The translations under genes were made by a program, and so were the position numbers. Positions 36,339 to 45,165 of a DNA stretch of 64,000 nucleotides are shown one piece after another. Source of the stretch: a virus. Under the pieces are notes generated by a model, which was given only the letters and a program-made list of their open reading frames with translations, made no database searches and had not been told where the DNA came from. The stretch lies in the IMG/VR virus record IMGVR_UViG_3300042197_002234, positions 62,001 through 126,000 of that record; one strand, written 5' to 3'. The first letter of the stretch is position 1. Each line of letters starts with the position of its first letter.

Positions 36339-37600
36339 AAAATTTGACCGTTTACTGAAACCTTAATTTGTTTATTTCTAATTTCAAATACTAAATTTTT
36401 ACTTTTAGTTTTACCCAATAGTTTAGCATTTGGATATTTTGAAATTAATTTTTTAGACATGATTTCTTGTGAAACTGTTTCGGATACTACTTTAATTTTG
36501 TTTAAAGTTTTCTCTTTGTGCTCAACAATTTGTTGTTTTTTAGCAATTATTTGTTTTTTCTCATTTTCAGTAATTGTAAAATATTTTTTCAAAACACTAT
36601 CAACTTTTGATTCAGTAAACATACCTTCAATCATATCAGAAATTTTCTTTTCATGTCTACTTTCTTTAGTTTCAACATCCATACCCTCTTCAACATTCGA
36701 AAATAAATCATCAACAAATTTATCAGCTGTCATTTCTTCAGCCATTTCACCTTCAGGTGCCGTTGGTTCAACAGGTTCTTCAACTTCCATATCAACATCA
36801 ACTTCTTCCTCACCACCTTCCATACCAACTTCTTCTTCAGCACCTTCTAATTTATTAACAATGTCTTCCATATCTTCTTCATCCAAATTATCTAAATTTA
36901 ATGCTGATAATACAGAATTAATAACATATTTAATATCTTTAGAAGACATTTGTTGTTCTTCATCGTCATTTAATGTTCTAATTTTTTGAGCTAATTTTCC
37001 TGTTAACTTTTGTATTGTTTTAAAAGTTACAACTTCTTCCTCACCTTCATCACCTTTATCTTCCATATCAACATCAACATCCATTTCGGTGTCAACATCC
37101 ATTTCAGGTGACGGTTCAGGAGTTGGTTTATCTACAGGTGTTTCAGGTGCGGGTGCTGGAGCGGGTGCGGGTGCTGGAGCGGGCGCCTGTTCTTTAGTTT
37201 CACCAAACTTTAAAATATATTTGGTGGCTGCTTTTTCATAAACATCGCCCTCAAACAAATTAACATTACCCTCATAACCTTCGTTTAAGTTAACTTCTTT
37301 AGCAATTAAATTAAGTCTTTTAAACGCTTGTGAATAAGAAGGATAATATTTTCTATTCTTCATAGGTTCAATATAATCCATTCCAACAGATTCGTTTAAT
37401 GATTTTTTAATTACATATCCATTTTTTTCTTTAACAATGTGGTATTTATTCCCATCGGCTAAAGTTTTTGAATAATCAATGCTCGTGTCCTCGTTTACAG
37501 GATTTGGCGTGTGTTCGTTATATCTAGAAATTTCAAGGATACGACTAATTTTATCCATTCCCTGTAATTTTTCACTTCCAATTGGTTTTAATTTTCCCAT
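36335..37600 (-). CDS. acidic virion-region protein, 421 aa
   Basis: N-terminal 130 residues are mixed with repeated YxxSYSQAFKRLNLIAKEVNL-type segments. A (AP)n stretch follows, then a strongly acidic middle (MDVDTEMDVDVDMEDKGDEGEEE) and a basic helical C-terminus. The pattern resembles scaffold or internal-core proteins processed during head maturation. A late-type motif is 29 nt upstream. Confidence 0.5.
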   Translation of the reverse strand: MGKLKPIGSEKLQGMDKISRILEISRYNEHTPNPVNEDTSIDYSKTLADGNKYHIVKEKNGYVIKKSLNESVGMDYIEPMKNRKYYPSYSQAFKRLNLIAKEVNLNEGYEGNVNLFEGDVYEKAATKYILKFGETKEQAPAPAPAPAPAPAPETPVDKPTPEPSPEMDVDTEMDVDVDMEDKGDEGEEEVVTFKTIQKLTGKLAQKIRTLNDDEEQQMSSKDIKYVINSVLSALNLDNLDEEDMEDIVNKLEGAEEEVGMEGGEEEVDVDMEVEEPVEPTAPEGEMAEEMTADKFVDDLFSNVEEGMDVETKESRHEKKISDMIEGMFTESKVDSVLKKYFTITENEKKQIIAKKQQIVEHKEKTLNKIKVVSETVSQEIMSKKLISKYPNAKLLGKTKSKNLVFEIRNKQIKVSVNGQIL

Positions 37601-37629
37601 TTTAGTTTTTTTTTAAAAATTATTTTATA

Positions 37630-37638
37630 TATAAATAT
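37630..37638 (-). promoter_or_regulatory. candidate late promoter
   Basis: Minus-sense ATATTTATATATAAAA about 30 nt before the start at 37600; it could drive the gene string down to terminase. Confidence 0.5.
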
Positions 37639-37675
37639 ACGACGAATTAAAAATGTTTGTTTTTAAGTTTCAAAC

Positions 37676-39415
37676 TTATTGCTTAAATAATGAACCTATT
37701 GTTCCACTAAATAAATTAATTAAATCGTCTTGAGTTATAGTACCTGTATTTACTGTAGGAGTTTCTGTGGATGATGGCTCTATTGTTGTTATAGTTTTAC
37801 CACCTTTTATGTATGGTTCAGGGTCCACAGGTTTACCATTTTCATACAATTCAAAGTGTAAATGAGCCCCTCCTGAATTGCCACTACCAATATCACCTTT
37901 AGCACCACCTGTTAATCCAAGAGAATCACCTTGTGCGATAGTATCACCTTTTTTAACATCTATCTTCTTTAAATGACAATATCTACTTTTTAATCCGTTT
38001 CCGTGGTCAATAAATAAAGTACCACCACAAGAATTATTTCTTATTTCAGAATCAACAACAATTCCATTCGCTGGTGAAATTACATTAGTTCCTGATGGAA
38101 CTGCAATATCAATACCACTATGTTTTTTACCCCATCTAGAGCCAAACTTACTACTAATATTTGTGCTGTTAACAGGGTTTAAAAATTTTGTTTGAACTTC
38201 TTTATATGATTCTTTAGATGCGGTTGTTTTACCCGCAAAAATTTCTTCAGAGTTTTTCAATAAATCACGTAAATGTTTTCCATATGGTAGTCCAATGTGA
38301 ACATGGGTCATGTTGTTATTATTAGTCCATTCTGAAATATCACCAATTCTATCACCTACGTTAACTTCATCACCAGGTTTTAATTCAACATTTTTTAAAT
38401 GAGTGTAAAATATATCAGGGTATCCATCACTACCTTTTATTGATACTTGGGTACCGTATACTTTACCTGAATTTTTACCTGTATCCCTAATTTTACTTAC
38501 CTTACCTTTAGTGTATGAGTTGACTAATGTACCTGCGGGAGCAAAAACATCCCAAGCGTTATCTGATTGCCAATTACCAAAAGCTCTGGACCCGTGATTT
38601 TTTGGTCCGTTTTCTAAATCAGTTTTAAAAACACCACCAATATTTGTGGTACTTTCCTTTAAAGATAATAATTTATCCGAATGTTTGTTTTGAGAATTAT
38701 ATAGTTTTTCAATATACCCATTTCTTCTTAATATTTTGAATACAATATTTTCATCGGAATATTCACCACCTTTTTCAAGACCACAAGTTCTATATTTTTT
38801 TAATTTTTCTTTATACTTTTTAAGTATTTTGTTAGCTTCTTCTATAGACTCATCTTCAATGTTTTCAACAACACCGTCGATAATATTCATCCATTGTTGA
38901 GCTTTAGATTTAATTAATTTTTTGTCTATTTTAATATTCTCTTTTTTAGGGGTAACTAACCATTCATCATTTAAAACTGAAAACACACCACTACTAAAAT
39001 GAGACTCAGATTCATTCTGAACATAAAGTTCAACATCATATCCATATATAGTAATATCATGTTTATCATTATATATTGTTTTTTTTAACCTAAAAAGTTC
39101 TTCGTATAATGGTAGTTCTTTTTTTGAAAATTGATTAAAATCGGTTAAAATATGTAAATCAATATCAGAGTATTTAGACCAATTATAATTAGCCAATGAA
39201 CCAGTCATTAAAACATCTGAAACAATAATATCAACATCTAAAAAATTTACAAATTCGTTTGCGATTTCTAATAATCTATTTCTAACTTTTGGGTTCATCA
39301 TATATGATTGACCGTCAGGGTCTCCCATATATTTTTCTTTTGGTAAATACCAAATCTTAGGATTAAGGTTGTCCTGTTGATTAAATGATGATAAGATTGA
39401 TTGTATATTACCCAT
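37676..39415 (-). CDS. fusion of nucleotidyltransferase-like and double M23 peptidase domains
   Basis: Residues 60-95 contain MTGSLANYNWSKYSDIDLHIL, the G-S-x9-D-x-D core of minimal nucleotidyltransferases. Two LytM/M23-like domains follow. The first (about 260-385) lacks the canonical first His (DNAWDVFAPAG) but keeps THVHIGL. The second (about 400-545) has HSGIDIAVPSG, GLKSRYCHLKKI and GGAHLHFELYENG, so the zinc site looks intact. The M23 domain would cut peptidoglycan peptides during infection or lysis. Joining to an NTase domain is unusual. Confidence 0.8.
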   Translation of the reverse strand: MGNIQSILSSFNQQDNLNPKIWYLPKEKYMGDPDGQSYMMNPKVRNRLLEIANEFVNFLDVDIIVSDVLMTGSLANYNWSKYSDIDLHILTDFNQFSKKELPLYEELFRLKKTIYNDKHDITIYGYDVELYVQNESESHFSSGVFSVLNDEWLVTPKKENIKIDKKLIKSKAQQWMNIIDGVVENIEDESIEEANKILKKYKEKLKKYRTCGLEKGGEYSDENIVFKILRRNGYIEKLYNSQNKHSDKLLSLKESTTNIGGVFKTDLENGPKNHGSRAFGNWQSDNAWDVFAPAGTLVNSYTKGKVSKIRDTGKNSGKVYGTQVSIKGSDGYPDIFYTHLKNVELKPGDEVNVGDRIGDISEWTNNNNMTHVHIGLPYGKHLRDLLKNSEEIFAGKTTASKESYKEVQTKFLNPVNSTNISSKFGSRWGKKHSGIDIAVPSGTNVISPANGIVVDSEIRNNSCGGTLFIDHGNGLKSRYCHLKKIDVKKGDTIAQGDSLGLTGGAKGDIGSGNSGGAHLHFELYENGKPVDPEPYIKGGKTITTIEPSSTETPTVNTGTITQDDLINLFSGTIGSLFKQ

Positions 39416-39446
39416 AATACTATAAATAGTATGGTAAATACATTTA

Positions 39447-39689
39447 TTACAACTTGGTATATTTGTATTTCTTAGAAATATCTGAACTAAAAAATTTTCC
39501 TTGAGATTCTGTCATTCTAAAACGAGTGTATATTTCGTGAGGGACAGAATCGTATTTATATTTAAGACCATTTTTAAATTCAACAATCATTTCTTTTGAT
39601 TCTGTATCGTATTCTGTTCTTACGATATTACTTGACTGGACTTCATTCAATATCTTCGTCCCAATTATCTCTTCTTTCGTTATTGCCAT
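39447..39689 (-). CDS. KTSC-domain protein
   Basis: 80 aa; residues 20-75 (SNIVRTEYDTESKEMIVEFKNGLKYKYDSVPHEIYTRF ... SQGKFFSSDI) match the KTSC domain, a small fold often seen in phages and thought to bind nucleic acid or ribosome partners. It overlaps the upstream gene by 47 nt in another frame. Confidence 0.75.
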   Translation of the reverse strand: MAITKEEIIGTKILNEVQSSNIVRTEYDTESKEMIVEFKNGLKYKYDSVPHEIYTRFRMTESQGKFFSSDISKKYKYTKL

Positions 39690-39984
39690 TTTCTAAAGGT
39701 GTTAATAAATCTATTTTATATAATTCACTTTTAAGGTAATCCGAGAAATCACTAAAGTCAACACTATCACCAAAGTAACTCTTTATTTCGGAAAACAACT
39801 CATCACGTGAATTAAGAAATCTGTGATGTAACGACATTAATTCATTTGGATAGTTGGGTGGATTTCTTAATTCATATTCGGTCCAACCCTCTCTCTGAAA
39901 AAATTTTCTAATTTTATAATAATTTTCAATTAGCTCTTTATCAGCGTTTAAAGTTTTAATGAATTTTTCCAAACGTACATTCAT
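39643..39984 (-). CDS. hypothetical protein, 113 aa
   Basis: MNVRLEKFIKTLNADKELIENYYKIRKFFQREGWTEYELR... is helical and charged. Its 3' end overlaps the KTSC gene. An AATAAATAT motif, complementary to the late-type consensus, lies just upstream. Family unknown. Confidence 0.6.
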   Translation of the reverse strand: MNVRLEKFIKTLNADKELIENYYKIRKFFQREGWTEYELRNPPNYPNELMSLHHRFLNSRDELFSEIKSYFGDSVDFSDFSDYLKSELYKIDLLTPLENGNNERRDNWDEDIE

Positions 39985-40053
39985 AACAATAAATATGAAG
40001 TAGGTTGATATTTTACCAAACTATAATTATGTTTATGTCATACATTTTATATT

Positions 40054-42096
40054 ATGATAGAATCAATGGATAATGGTAACAAAGGTAAAACACCTAAAAC
40101 AGGTTCAGAATCTTCAACTCCTGTACTTGATAACTTTAGTCGAGATTTAATTAAATTAGCTGAGCAAGGTAAGTTAGACCCTGTAATTGGTAGAGAAAGA
40201 GAAATTACAAGAATTGCTCAAATTCTATCTCGTAGAAAGAAAAATAACCCGATTATTATAGGTGAACCTGGTTGTGGTAAGACGGCAATTGTTGAGGGAT
40301 TAGCAATTAAAATTTTCAATGGAGATTGTCCTCGTAATTTAATGGATAAAAGAATTGTATCTCTCGATATGACATCGATTGTTGCGGGTACAAAATATCG
40401 TGGTCAGTTTGAGGAAAGAATGAAAGTTATTATTGAAGAGCTACAAACAACTCCAAATACAATTGTGTTTATCGATGAAATTCACACTATTGTTGGGGCA
40501 GGCAATTCTTCAGGTTCTTTAGATGCTTCAAATATTTTTAAACCCGCACTTGCTCGTGGGGAAATTCAATGCGTAGGGGCGACAACTCTTGATGAATATC
40601 GTAAGAATTTTGAAAAGGATGGGGCTTTAGAACGTCGTTTTCAAAAGGTTATTGTAGATGCTGCCACTAAAGAAGAAACATTAGAAATACTTTTAAACGC
40701 TAAAGACAAATATGAAACATTTCATAAAGTTTCATTCTCAAATGAAATATTAAAATTATGTGTGGATTTAGCAGATAGATATATAACTGACCGTGAGTTT
40801 CCCGATAAGGCTTTTGATATTATTGATGAGGTTGGAGCTCGTAGTCAGGTCGAAATTAAAATGCCTGAGATAATTGAAAAATTAAAACAGGAGGCGGCTC
40901 AGGTTAAATTAGATAAACTTGAGGTGGTTAAAAGACAGAACTATGAAGAAGCTGCAAATCTTAGAGATAAGGAAAAACGTATTCTAACCAAATTAGAAAA
41001 TGAAAAAGTTAAATTTGAACAAGAACTTTTAACAAGTAAAAAAGAAGTTTTACCTGAATTGGTTTATGAGGTTGTTTCTAACATGACCAAAATACCAATC
41101 AATAAATTAAATTCAGATGAAACTAAATCTTTATCTGAACTTGAAAATGTTTTATCAAGTAAAGTAATAGGTCAATCTGAAGCGGTGTCAAAAATTGCAA
41201 AGTCAATCCGTCGTAATAGAATCGGAATTAAAGACCCCAAAAAACCTATTGGTTCATTTATTTTCTTGGGTTCAACAGGGGTTGGTAAAACATATTTAGC
41301 AAAACAATTAGCAAAAGAGATTTTTGGTAGTGAAGATAACATGATTCGTGTGGATATGTCAGAATACCAAGAGAAACACACCATCTCACGTTTGATTGGG
41401 GCACCTCCTGGATATGTGGGATATGATGAAGGTGGTCAATTAACCGAACAGGTTAAAAACAAACCTTACTCAGTGGTTTTGTTTGATGAGATTGAAAAGG
41501 CAAATAAAGATATTTTTGCAACTCTTCTACAAGTTTTGGATGATGGTCATTTAACTGATGGTCTTGGACGTAAAATTAACTTTAAAAATTGTGTTATAAT
41601 TATGACATCAAATGTTGGTGTTAAAAAACTACAAGATTTTGGTGTTGGTGTTGGATTTGAGACGAAGGCAAGTTCTTATATTAAAGAAGAACAAAAACGA
41701 GATATGTTAAAGAAAGAACTTAAAAAGTTTTTTGCACCTGAGTTTTTAAATAGGATTGATGAAATTATTATCTTTAATTCATTGGTTAAAGATGATGTTA
41801 AAAAAATTGTTAAGATTGAACTTGAGCAATTAATAAAAAGATTGGTAGGTTTAAACTATAATGTAAAGTTTGATGACACAATTTTAGAAATGATTTCTGA
41901 AGTAGGGTTTGATGAAATGTATGGTGCTAGACCTATTAAAAGAGCAATTCAGGATAAGTTGGAGGATTTCATATCTGAAGAGATACTTAAAGGTTCTATA
42001 GTTGAAAATACCGAATATACTTTAGTTTCGGAAAACAATGAGGTAAAATTTAAGGGTGAGAACAAAAAGGGGAAAAAGAAAAAAGAGGGTGAATAA
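40054..42096 (+). CDS. ClpA/ClpC-type AAA+ unfoldase without N domain
   Basis: Two AAA+ modules are intact. D1 has IIIGEPGCGKTAIVEGLA and TIVFIDEIHTIVGAG. D2 has FLGSTGVGKTYLAKQLAKEI, GAPPGYVGYDEGGQLTEQV and VVLFDEIEKAN with EFLNRIDEII. A short UVR-like middle segment (LEVVKRQNYEEAANLRDKEKRI) recalls ClpC. The usual substrate-binding N domain is missing: D1 starts near residue 25. No ClpP gene is in this window, so it may pair with host ClpP or act as a chaperone. The nearby phage tmRNA makes tagged substrates a plausible cargo. Confidence 0.9.
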   Translation: MIESMDNGNKGKTPKTGSESSTPVLDNFSRDLIKLAEQGKLDPVIGREREITRIAQILSRRKKNNPIIIGEPGCGKTAIVEGLAIKIFNGDCPRNLMDKRIVSLDMTSIVAGTKYRGQFEERMKVIIEELQTTPNTIVFIDEIHTIVGAGNSSGSLDASNIFKPALARGEIQCVGATTLDEYRKNFEKDGALERRFQKVIVDAATKEETLEILLNAKDKYETFHKVSFSNEILKLCVDLADRYITDREFPDKAFDIIDEVGARSQVEIKMPEIIEKLKQEAAQVKLDKLEVVKRQNYEEAANLRDKEKRILTKLENEKVKFEQELLTSKKEVLPELVYEVVSNMTKIPINKLNSDETKSLSELENVLSSKVIGQSEAVSKIAKSIRRNRIGIKDPKKPIGSFIFLGSTGVGKTYLAKQLAKEIFGSEDNMIRVDMSEYQEKHTISRLIGAPPGYVGYDEGGQLTEQVKNKPYSVVLFDEIEKANKDIFATLLQVLDDGHLTDGLGRKINFKNCVIIMTSNVGVKKLQDFGVGVGFETKASSYIKEEQKRDMLKKELKKFFAPEFLNRIDEIIIFNSLVKDDVKKIVKIELEQLIKRLVGLNYNVKFDDTILEMISEVGFDEMYGARPIKRAIQDKLEDFISEEILKGSIVENTEYTLVSENNEVKFKGENKKGKKKKEGE

Positions 42097-42109
42097 CCCT
42101 CTTTTTTTT
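42082..42109 (+). terminator. intrinsic terminator, bidirectional
   Basis: AAAAGAGGGT, GAATA, ACCCTCTTTTTTTT; the Clp stop codon lies in the loop. It also fits as terminator for the convergent gene ending at 42108. Confidence 0.85.
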
Positions 42110-42938
42110 AATCGAATAACGAATATCTACCGTATCTTGGATTGGAGATGTATTTATATTTATCGTACCCCAAACTCTCAATGAGTTCTTTACCTGTTTT
42201 AATACCGTTATATACATCCTCAACAACTACATACTCATTTGGTGTGTGATATCTGTAATACCCAATCGCAAAATTAATACAAGAAAAGTCGAACAACTTT
42301 TTAAGCATATACACATCAGTATATGGATGTGACTCGTATCGTCTTTCTCGATTAAATGTTTCGGTCAAAACTTTATCACATTTTTCAAAGAAATTACTCG
42401 TTGAATCAAAAAGTTGAACTCCCATACAATATTGACTAACCATAGAATTGCCAGGAGCATCAAATTGAATTGCATAACCCACGTTATCAAAGAAGTTCTT
42501 ACTTGCGTTTTTGGAACCGTGGCATCCTGTTTCTTCTGAAACAAAAAAAGCCACTTTTAAATTAGGTAATTCTTTTAAAAGTTCCAAACAGGCGAAAACA
42601 CCACACTTATCGTCACCACCAATACCTGTTGGTTTTCCTTTGTCATTATAACCTTTTAACGCAAGTTTTAATTCACCTTGGTCATTAGGTAATTGTTCTT
42701 CATGAACATTAATAATATCAAGTTGGTGTACAGTATCTGTATGTGCAACAACACATGGAAAATACTCAATATTTTCATCAGTTTGTTTAGTAACATAAAT
42801 GTTGTAATAGTCATCAACCTCAAATGAAAAATTATTCTTGGTTAACCAATCAACCAAAAATTCAATCATTCTGTCTTCTTTATACGTTTTTGTTGGAACG
42901 GATAGTACATCCTTCAACAATTGATAATCTCTTTCCAT
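42108..42938 (-). CDS. M20/M42-like metallopeptidase
   Basis: Start at ATG 42938 (MERDYQLLKDVLSVPTKTYK). Metal ligands are visible: VVAHTDTVHQ near residue 66, GIGGDDKCGVFACLELL near 104 and FFVSEETGCHGS near 133, as in peptidase T and M42-type aminopeptidases. The remaining lobes are reduced. TACCTTTG lies 4 nt before the ATG, so the transcript should be leaderless. It may recycle peptides made by Clp or prohead proteolysis. Confidence 0.8.
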   Translation of the reverse strand: MERDYQLLKDVLSVPTKTYKEDRMIEFLVDWLTKNNFSFEVDDYYNIYVTKQTDENIEYFPCVVAHTDTVHQLDIINVHEEQLPNDQGELKLALKGYNDKGKPTGIGGDDKCGVFACLELLKELPNLKVAFFVSEETGCHGSKNASKNFFDNVGYAIQFDAPGNSMVSQYCMGVQLFDSTSNFFEKCDKVLTETFNRERRYESHPYTDVYMLKKLFDFSCINFAIGYYRYHTPNEYVVVEDVYNGIKTGKELIESLGYDKYKYISNPRYGRYSLFD

Positions 42939-42956
42939 AATACAAAGGTAAGACAA

Positions 42957-44018
42957 TTATTTCAATTTACGAAATTTTTTTTGTTCAAATAATTCAGGCT
43001 GATATAAAAACACATTAAAATCTTCGGGACTGTAACTTCTTCTATCCTGATTACTATACGGTTTTTGTGTTGCAACCATAAGTAATTGTTTTTTAACATC
43101 AACATCATAAATATTAAAAGTTAAATCAGGGTTTTTTGGGGTTTTGTACCATGTTCCAACTTTATATTTATCTAATATAGGTGATACTTCATCAATAAAC
43201 TTTTTCATGTCCACAAAATCTTCATCATCAGTTAGTTTATCCATTATTTTTTCTAATTGGTAATCAACATTTCTATCAAAACTTTCTTGGTCAAAATCAA
43301 TACAATCTTGTTCGTACATGTATTCATACCAACTACCACCAATACTAATATCTTTACCTATTTTTTCTAAAACTTCATAAATAGTTAAAGAAGTATCGTT
43401 AACCATTTTGTATAAACTTAATAATACAGATACTGTAGTGTAATAACTATAAAAACACCCTCTTGAAAATATACCATATTGTTGAAATGCTTCACAAGTT
43501 TCAGACTCAATCATTTCTGCAGCACCTCTATTTTTACAATTATTTCTTTCTGAGGTATATTCCCATTTGATTTCATCAACTTGTCTTTCAAACATTGTTT
43601 CTAACAAATTAGACGCTTGTTCAAAATCTTCATCATCTTCAAGTTTAGAATATTTTGGAGCAATTAATTTTAATATATCAGAAACTTTTGATATGTTTTC
43701 AGGTCCAAAACCTCTAATAATATATCCTTGTTTCCAATCGTCATCAACCCAATCGCTACTTTCAAACTCAAAAGTATCATAATTTGAGTATACCCCATTT
43801 GCGAACCATATATCATCATCAGATAAATCAAATAATTTCCAATAATCCTCATTATCTGAAAATCTTAACCTAACTAAACTTTTACCAGGAACTGAAGAAT
43901 TAAATCTATAACTATAAATTAAATCATCTAATCTTTCTAATTCATAGCCAGAAATTTCTTCACCATTCTTAATCTTGACTAAAGCATCGTATATTTCACT
44001 GTTGTTTGATGATTCCAT
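42957..44018 (-). CDS. hypothetical protein, 353 aa
   Basis: Acidic, Asp/Tyr-rich protein (YELERLDDLIYSYRF, DDDIWFANGVYSNYDTFEFES, ILDKYKVGTWYKTPKNPD). No transmembrane segments or known motif were recognised. It has an AATAAATAT-type motif upstream and is divergent from the tmRNA. Function unknown. Confidence 0.55.
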   Translation of the reverse strand: MESSNNSEIYDALVKIKNGEEISGYELERLDDLIYSYRFNSSVPGKSLVRLRFSDNEDYWKLFDLSDDDIWFANGVYSNYDTFEFESSDWVDDDWKQGYIIRGFGPENISKVSDILKLIAPKYSKLEDDEDFEQASNLLETMFERQVDEIKWEYTSERNNCKNRGAAEMIESETCEAFQQYGIFSRGCFYSYYTTVSVLLSLYKMVNDTSLTIYEVLEKIGKDISIGGSWYEYMYEQDCIDFDQESFDRNVDYQLEKIMDKLTDDEDFVDMKKFIDEVSPILDKYKVGTWYKTPKNPDLTFNIYDVDVKKQLLMVATQKPYSNQDRRSYSPEDFNVFLYQPELFEQKKFRKLK

Positions 44019-44051
44019 GAATATTTATCTTAACAATAAATATTAACTTAT

Positions 44052-44103
44052 TTGGATATTCAAAAAAGTTTCGTATATTTGTATAAGAATTAAGTTCTTT
44101 AAC
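44052..44103 (+). promoter_or_regulatory. tmRNA promoter with boxA-like leader
   Basis: TTG (44052-44054), exactly 19 nt, TATATTTG (44074-44081), then GTTCTTTAAC (44094-44103), a boxA-like antitermination element, 4 nt before the mature tmRNA 5' end. Confidence 0.8.
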
Positions 44104-44107
44104 ATAT

Positions 44108-44502
44108 GGGGGTAACTCGGAATTGACTGACATAGTTGGTTATTCGGGGCACGCAGTGAGAGGGTTCCTATCACTTAAATCTATGGAGTCAACGATTAGA
44201 CGGCAACGTTCTAAACAAAATGGCGACTATCGGTCTTATCCGTGAAGACGCTGCGGTTGTAGCCTAAGGGATTAGGAAACACCATTCGGGTCGGGAGGAC
44301 ATTAACCCAGGAACAGAAGTCCTTATCAGGTGTGGTTTCTATCTTAAAAGGAACAAGTGGAGGATTAGTTCTCAGTAAACCGAACCACTTTAAAAATAAG
44401 GGAATTGTGAAATTTCGGAACATTAGCTTAAATGTTGTCCTAAGCGTGTAGTCCTTAGTAGTCAAGATGGACAAGACGACGGTTCGAACCCGTCTACCTC
44501 CA
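44108..44502 (+). ncRNA. ssrA: tmRNA (transfer-messenger RNA)
   Basis: The 5' end GGGGGTA pairs with TACCTCC (44495-44501) as a tRNA-like acceptor stem, followed by discriminator A; CCA is not encoded. The T arm is GACGG-TTCGAAC-CCGTC. A frame starting at GCG 44223 encodes ATIGLIREDAAVVA and ends TAA 44265-44267; its hydrophobic C-terminus is like the AA-ending degron tags. Length 395 nt fits one-piece tmRNA. tmRNA rescues stalled ribosomes and tags nascent chains. A promoter, boxA and terminator frame it. The resume codon is inferred from the frame, not proven. Confidence 0.9.
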
Positions 44503-44506
44503 CTTA

Positions 44507-45058
44507 TTAAACCTCATCTTCGGATGAGGTTTTTTTATTTAAACTAATTAGTTCACAAAATGAAATCATTTCCTCATGGGTCATAGAATTTTTTGCCAAA
44601 TTGGCGGCGATTGATATAAACTGTATGTTCCCTTTCACATAACCTTGTGATGAATCAACCCTATCGATGGATGCTGTTTTTAATTTATCATTACATCCGT
44701 TAATTTTGGGTAAAGATAACTCAACTCCAGTATACACACATGTATTTTGACGTTCCCATAGTTCTTTTAAATATTCTAAATCAATATCAAATTCATAATT
44801 ACGTTGCTTGACCCTTCGTAATAAATCTCTAAATCCTGTAAACTCATCTTTACGATTACTAGAATGTTTTGTAATGTCATATCCTGACCGATTATTAATT
44901 AATTTTTTGGTATTATATAATCCAACACACCTTCTACCACAAAAATTAAGTCTACCCTTGTCCAAATTTCTTTTTATTTCACTAGTTGGTTTATCGAATT
45001 CTAACCCACATTGGTAACAAACACATTTTTCGGTTTTTCGTTTATAAAATTTATTCAT
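44507..45058 (-). CDS. HNH-like endonuclease next to tmRNA
   Basis: 183 aa with a zinc-binding opening (CVCYQCGLEFDKPTSEIKRNLDKGRLNFCGRRCVG) and a C-terminal HNH-like region TASIDRVDSSQGYVKGNIQFISIAANLAKN. The layout matches the 16762 enzyme. Lying between tmRNA and the giant RNA, it is a probable homing endonuclease targeting a flanking RNA gene. Its stop falls in the tmRNA terminator stem. Confidence 0.8.
   Translation of the reverse strand: MNKFYKRKTEKCVCYQCGLEFDKPTSEIKRNLDKGRLNFCGRRCVGLYNTKKLINNRSGYDITKHSSNRKDEFTGFRDLLRRVKQRNYEFDIDLEYLKELWERQNTCVYTGVELSLPKINGCNDKLKTASIDRVDSSQGYVKGNIQFISIAANLAKNSMTHEEMISFCELISLNKKTSSEDEV
44509..44534 (+). terminator. tmRNA terminator
   Basis: AACCTCATC, TTCG, GATGAGGTT then a T run; a UUCG-capped intrinsic terminator just after the tmRNA. 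Confidence 0.9.
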
Positions 45059-45130
45059 ATCTTTTATTTTTCAATAAATATTGTGGATGTTAGGAAAAGT
45101 TGTGGATGTAGTAAAATTTAGTACATAAAA

Positions 45131-45165
45131 AAAGGGAAGAACTTTTCGCGAGTTGTTCTTCCCTT
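45131..45165 (-). terminator. strong terminator of the giant RNA
   Basis: Minus-sense AAGGGAAGAAC (rc of 45155-45165) pairs over 11 bp with GTTCTTCCCTT (rc of 45132-45142), then a 7-T run. It marks a defined 3' end for the minus-strand transcript. Confidence 0.9.
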
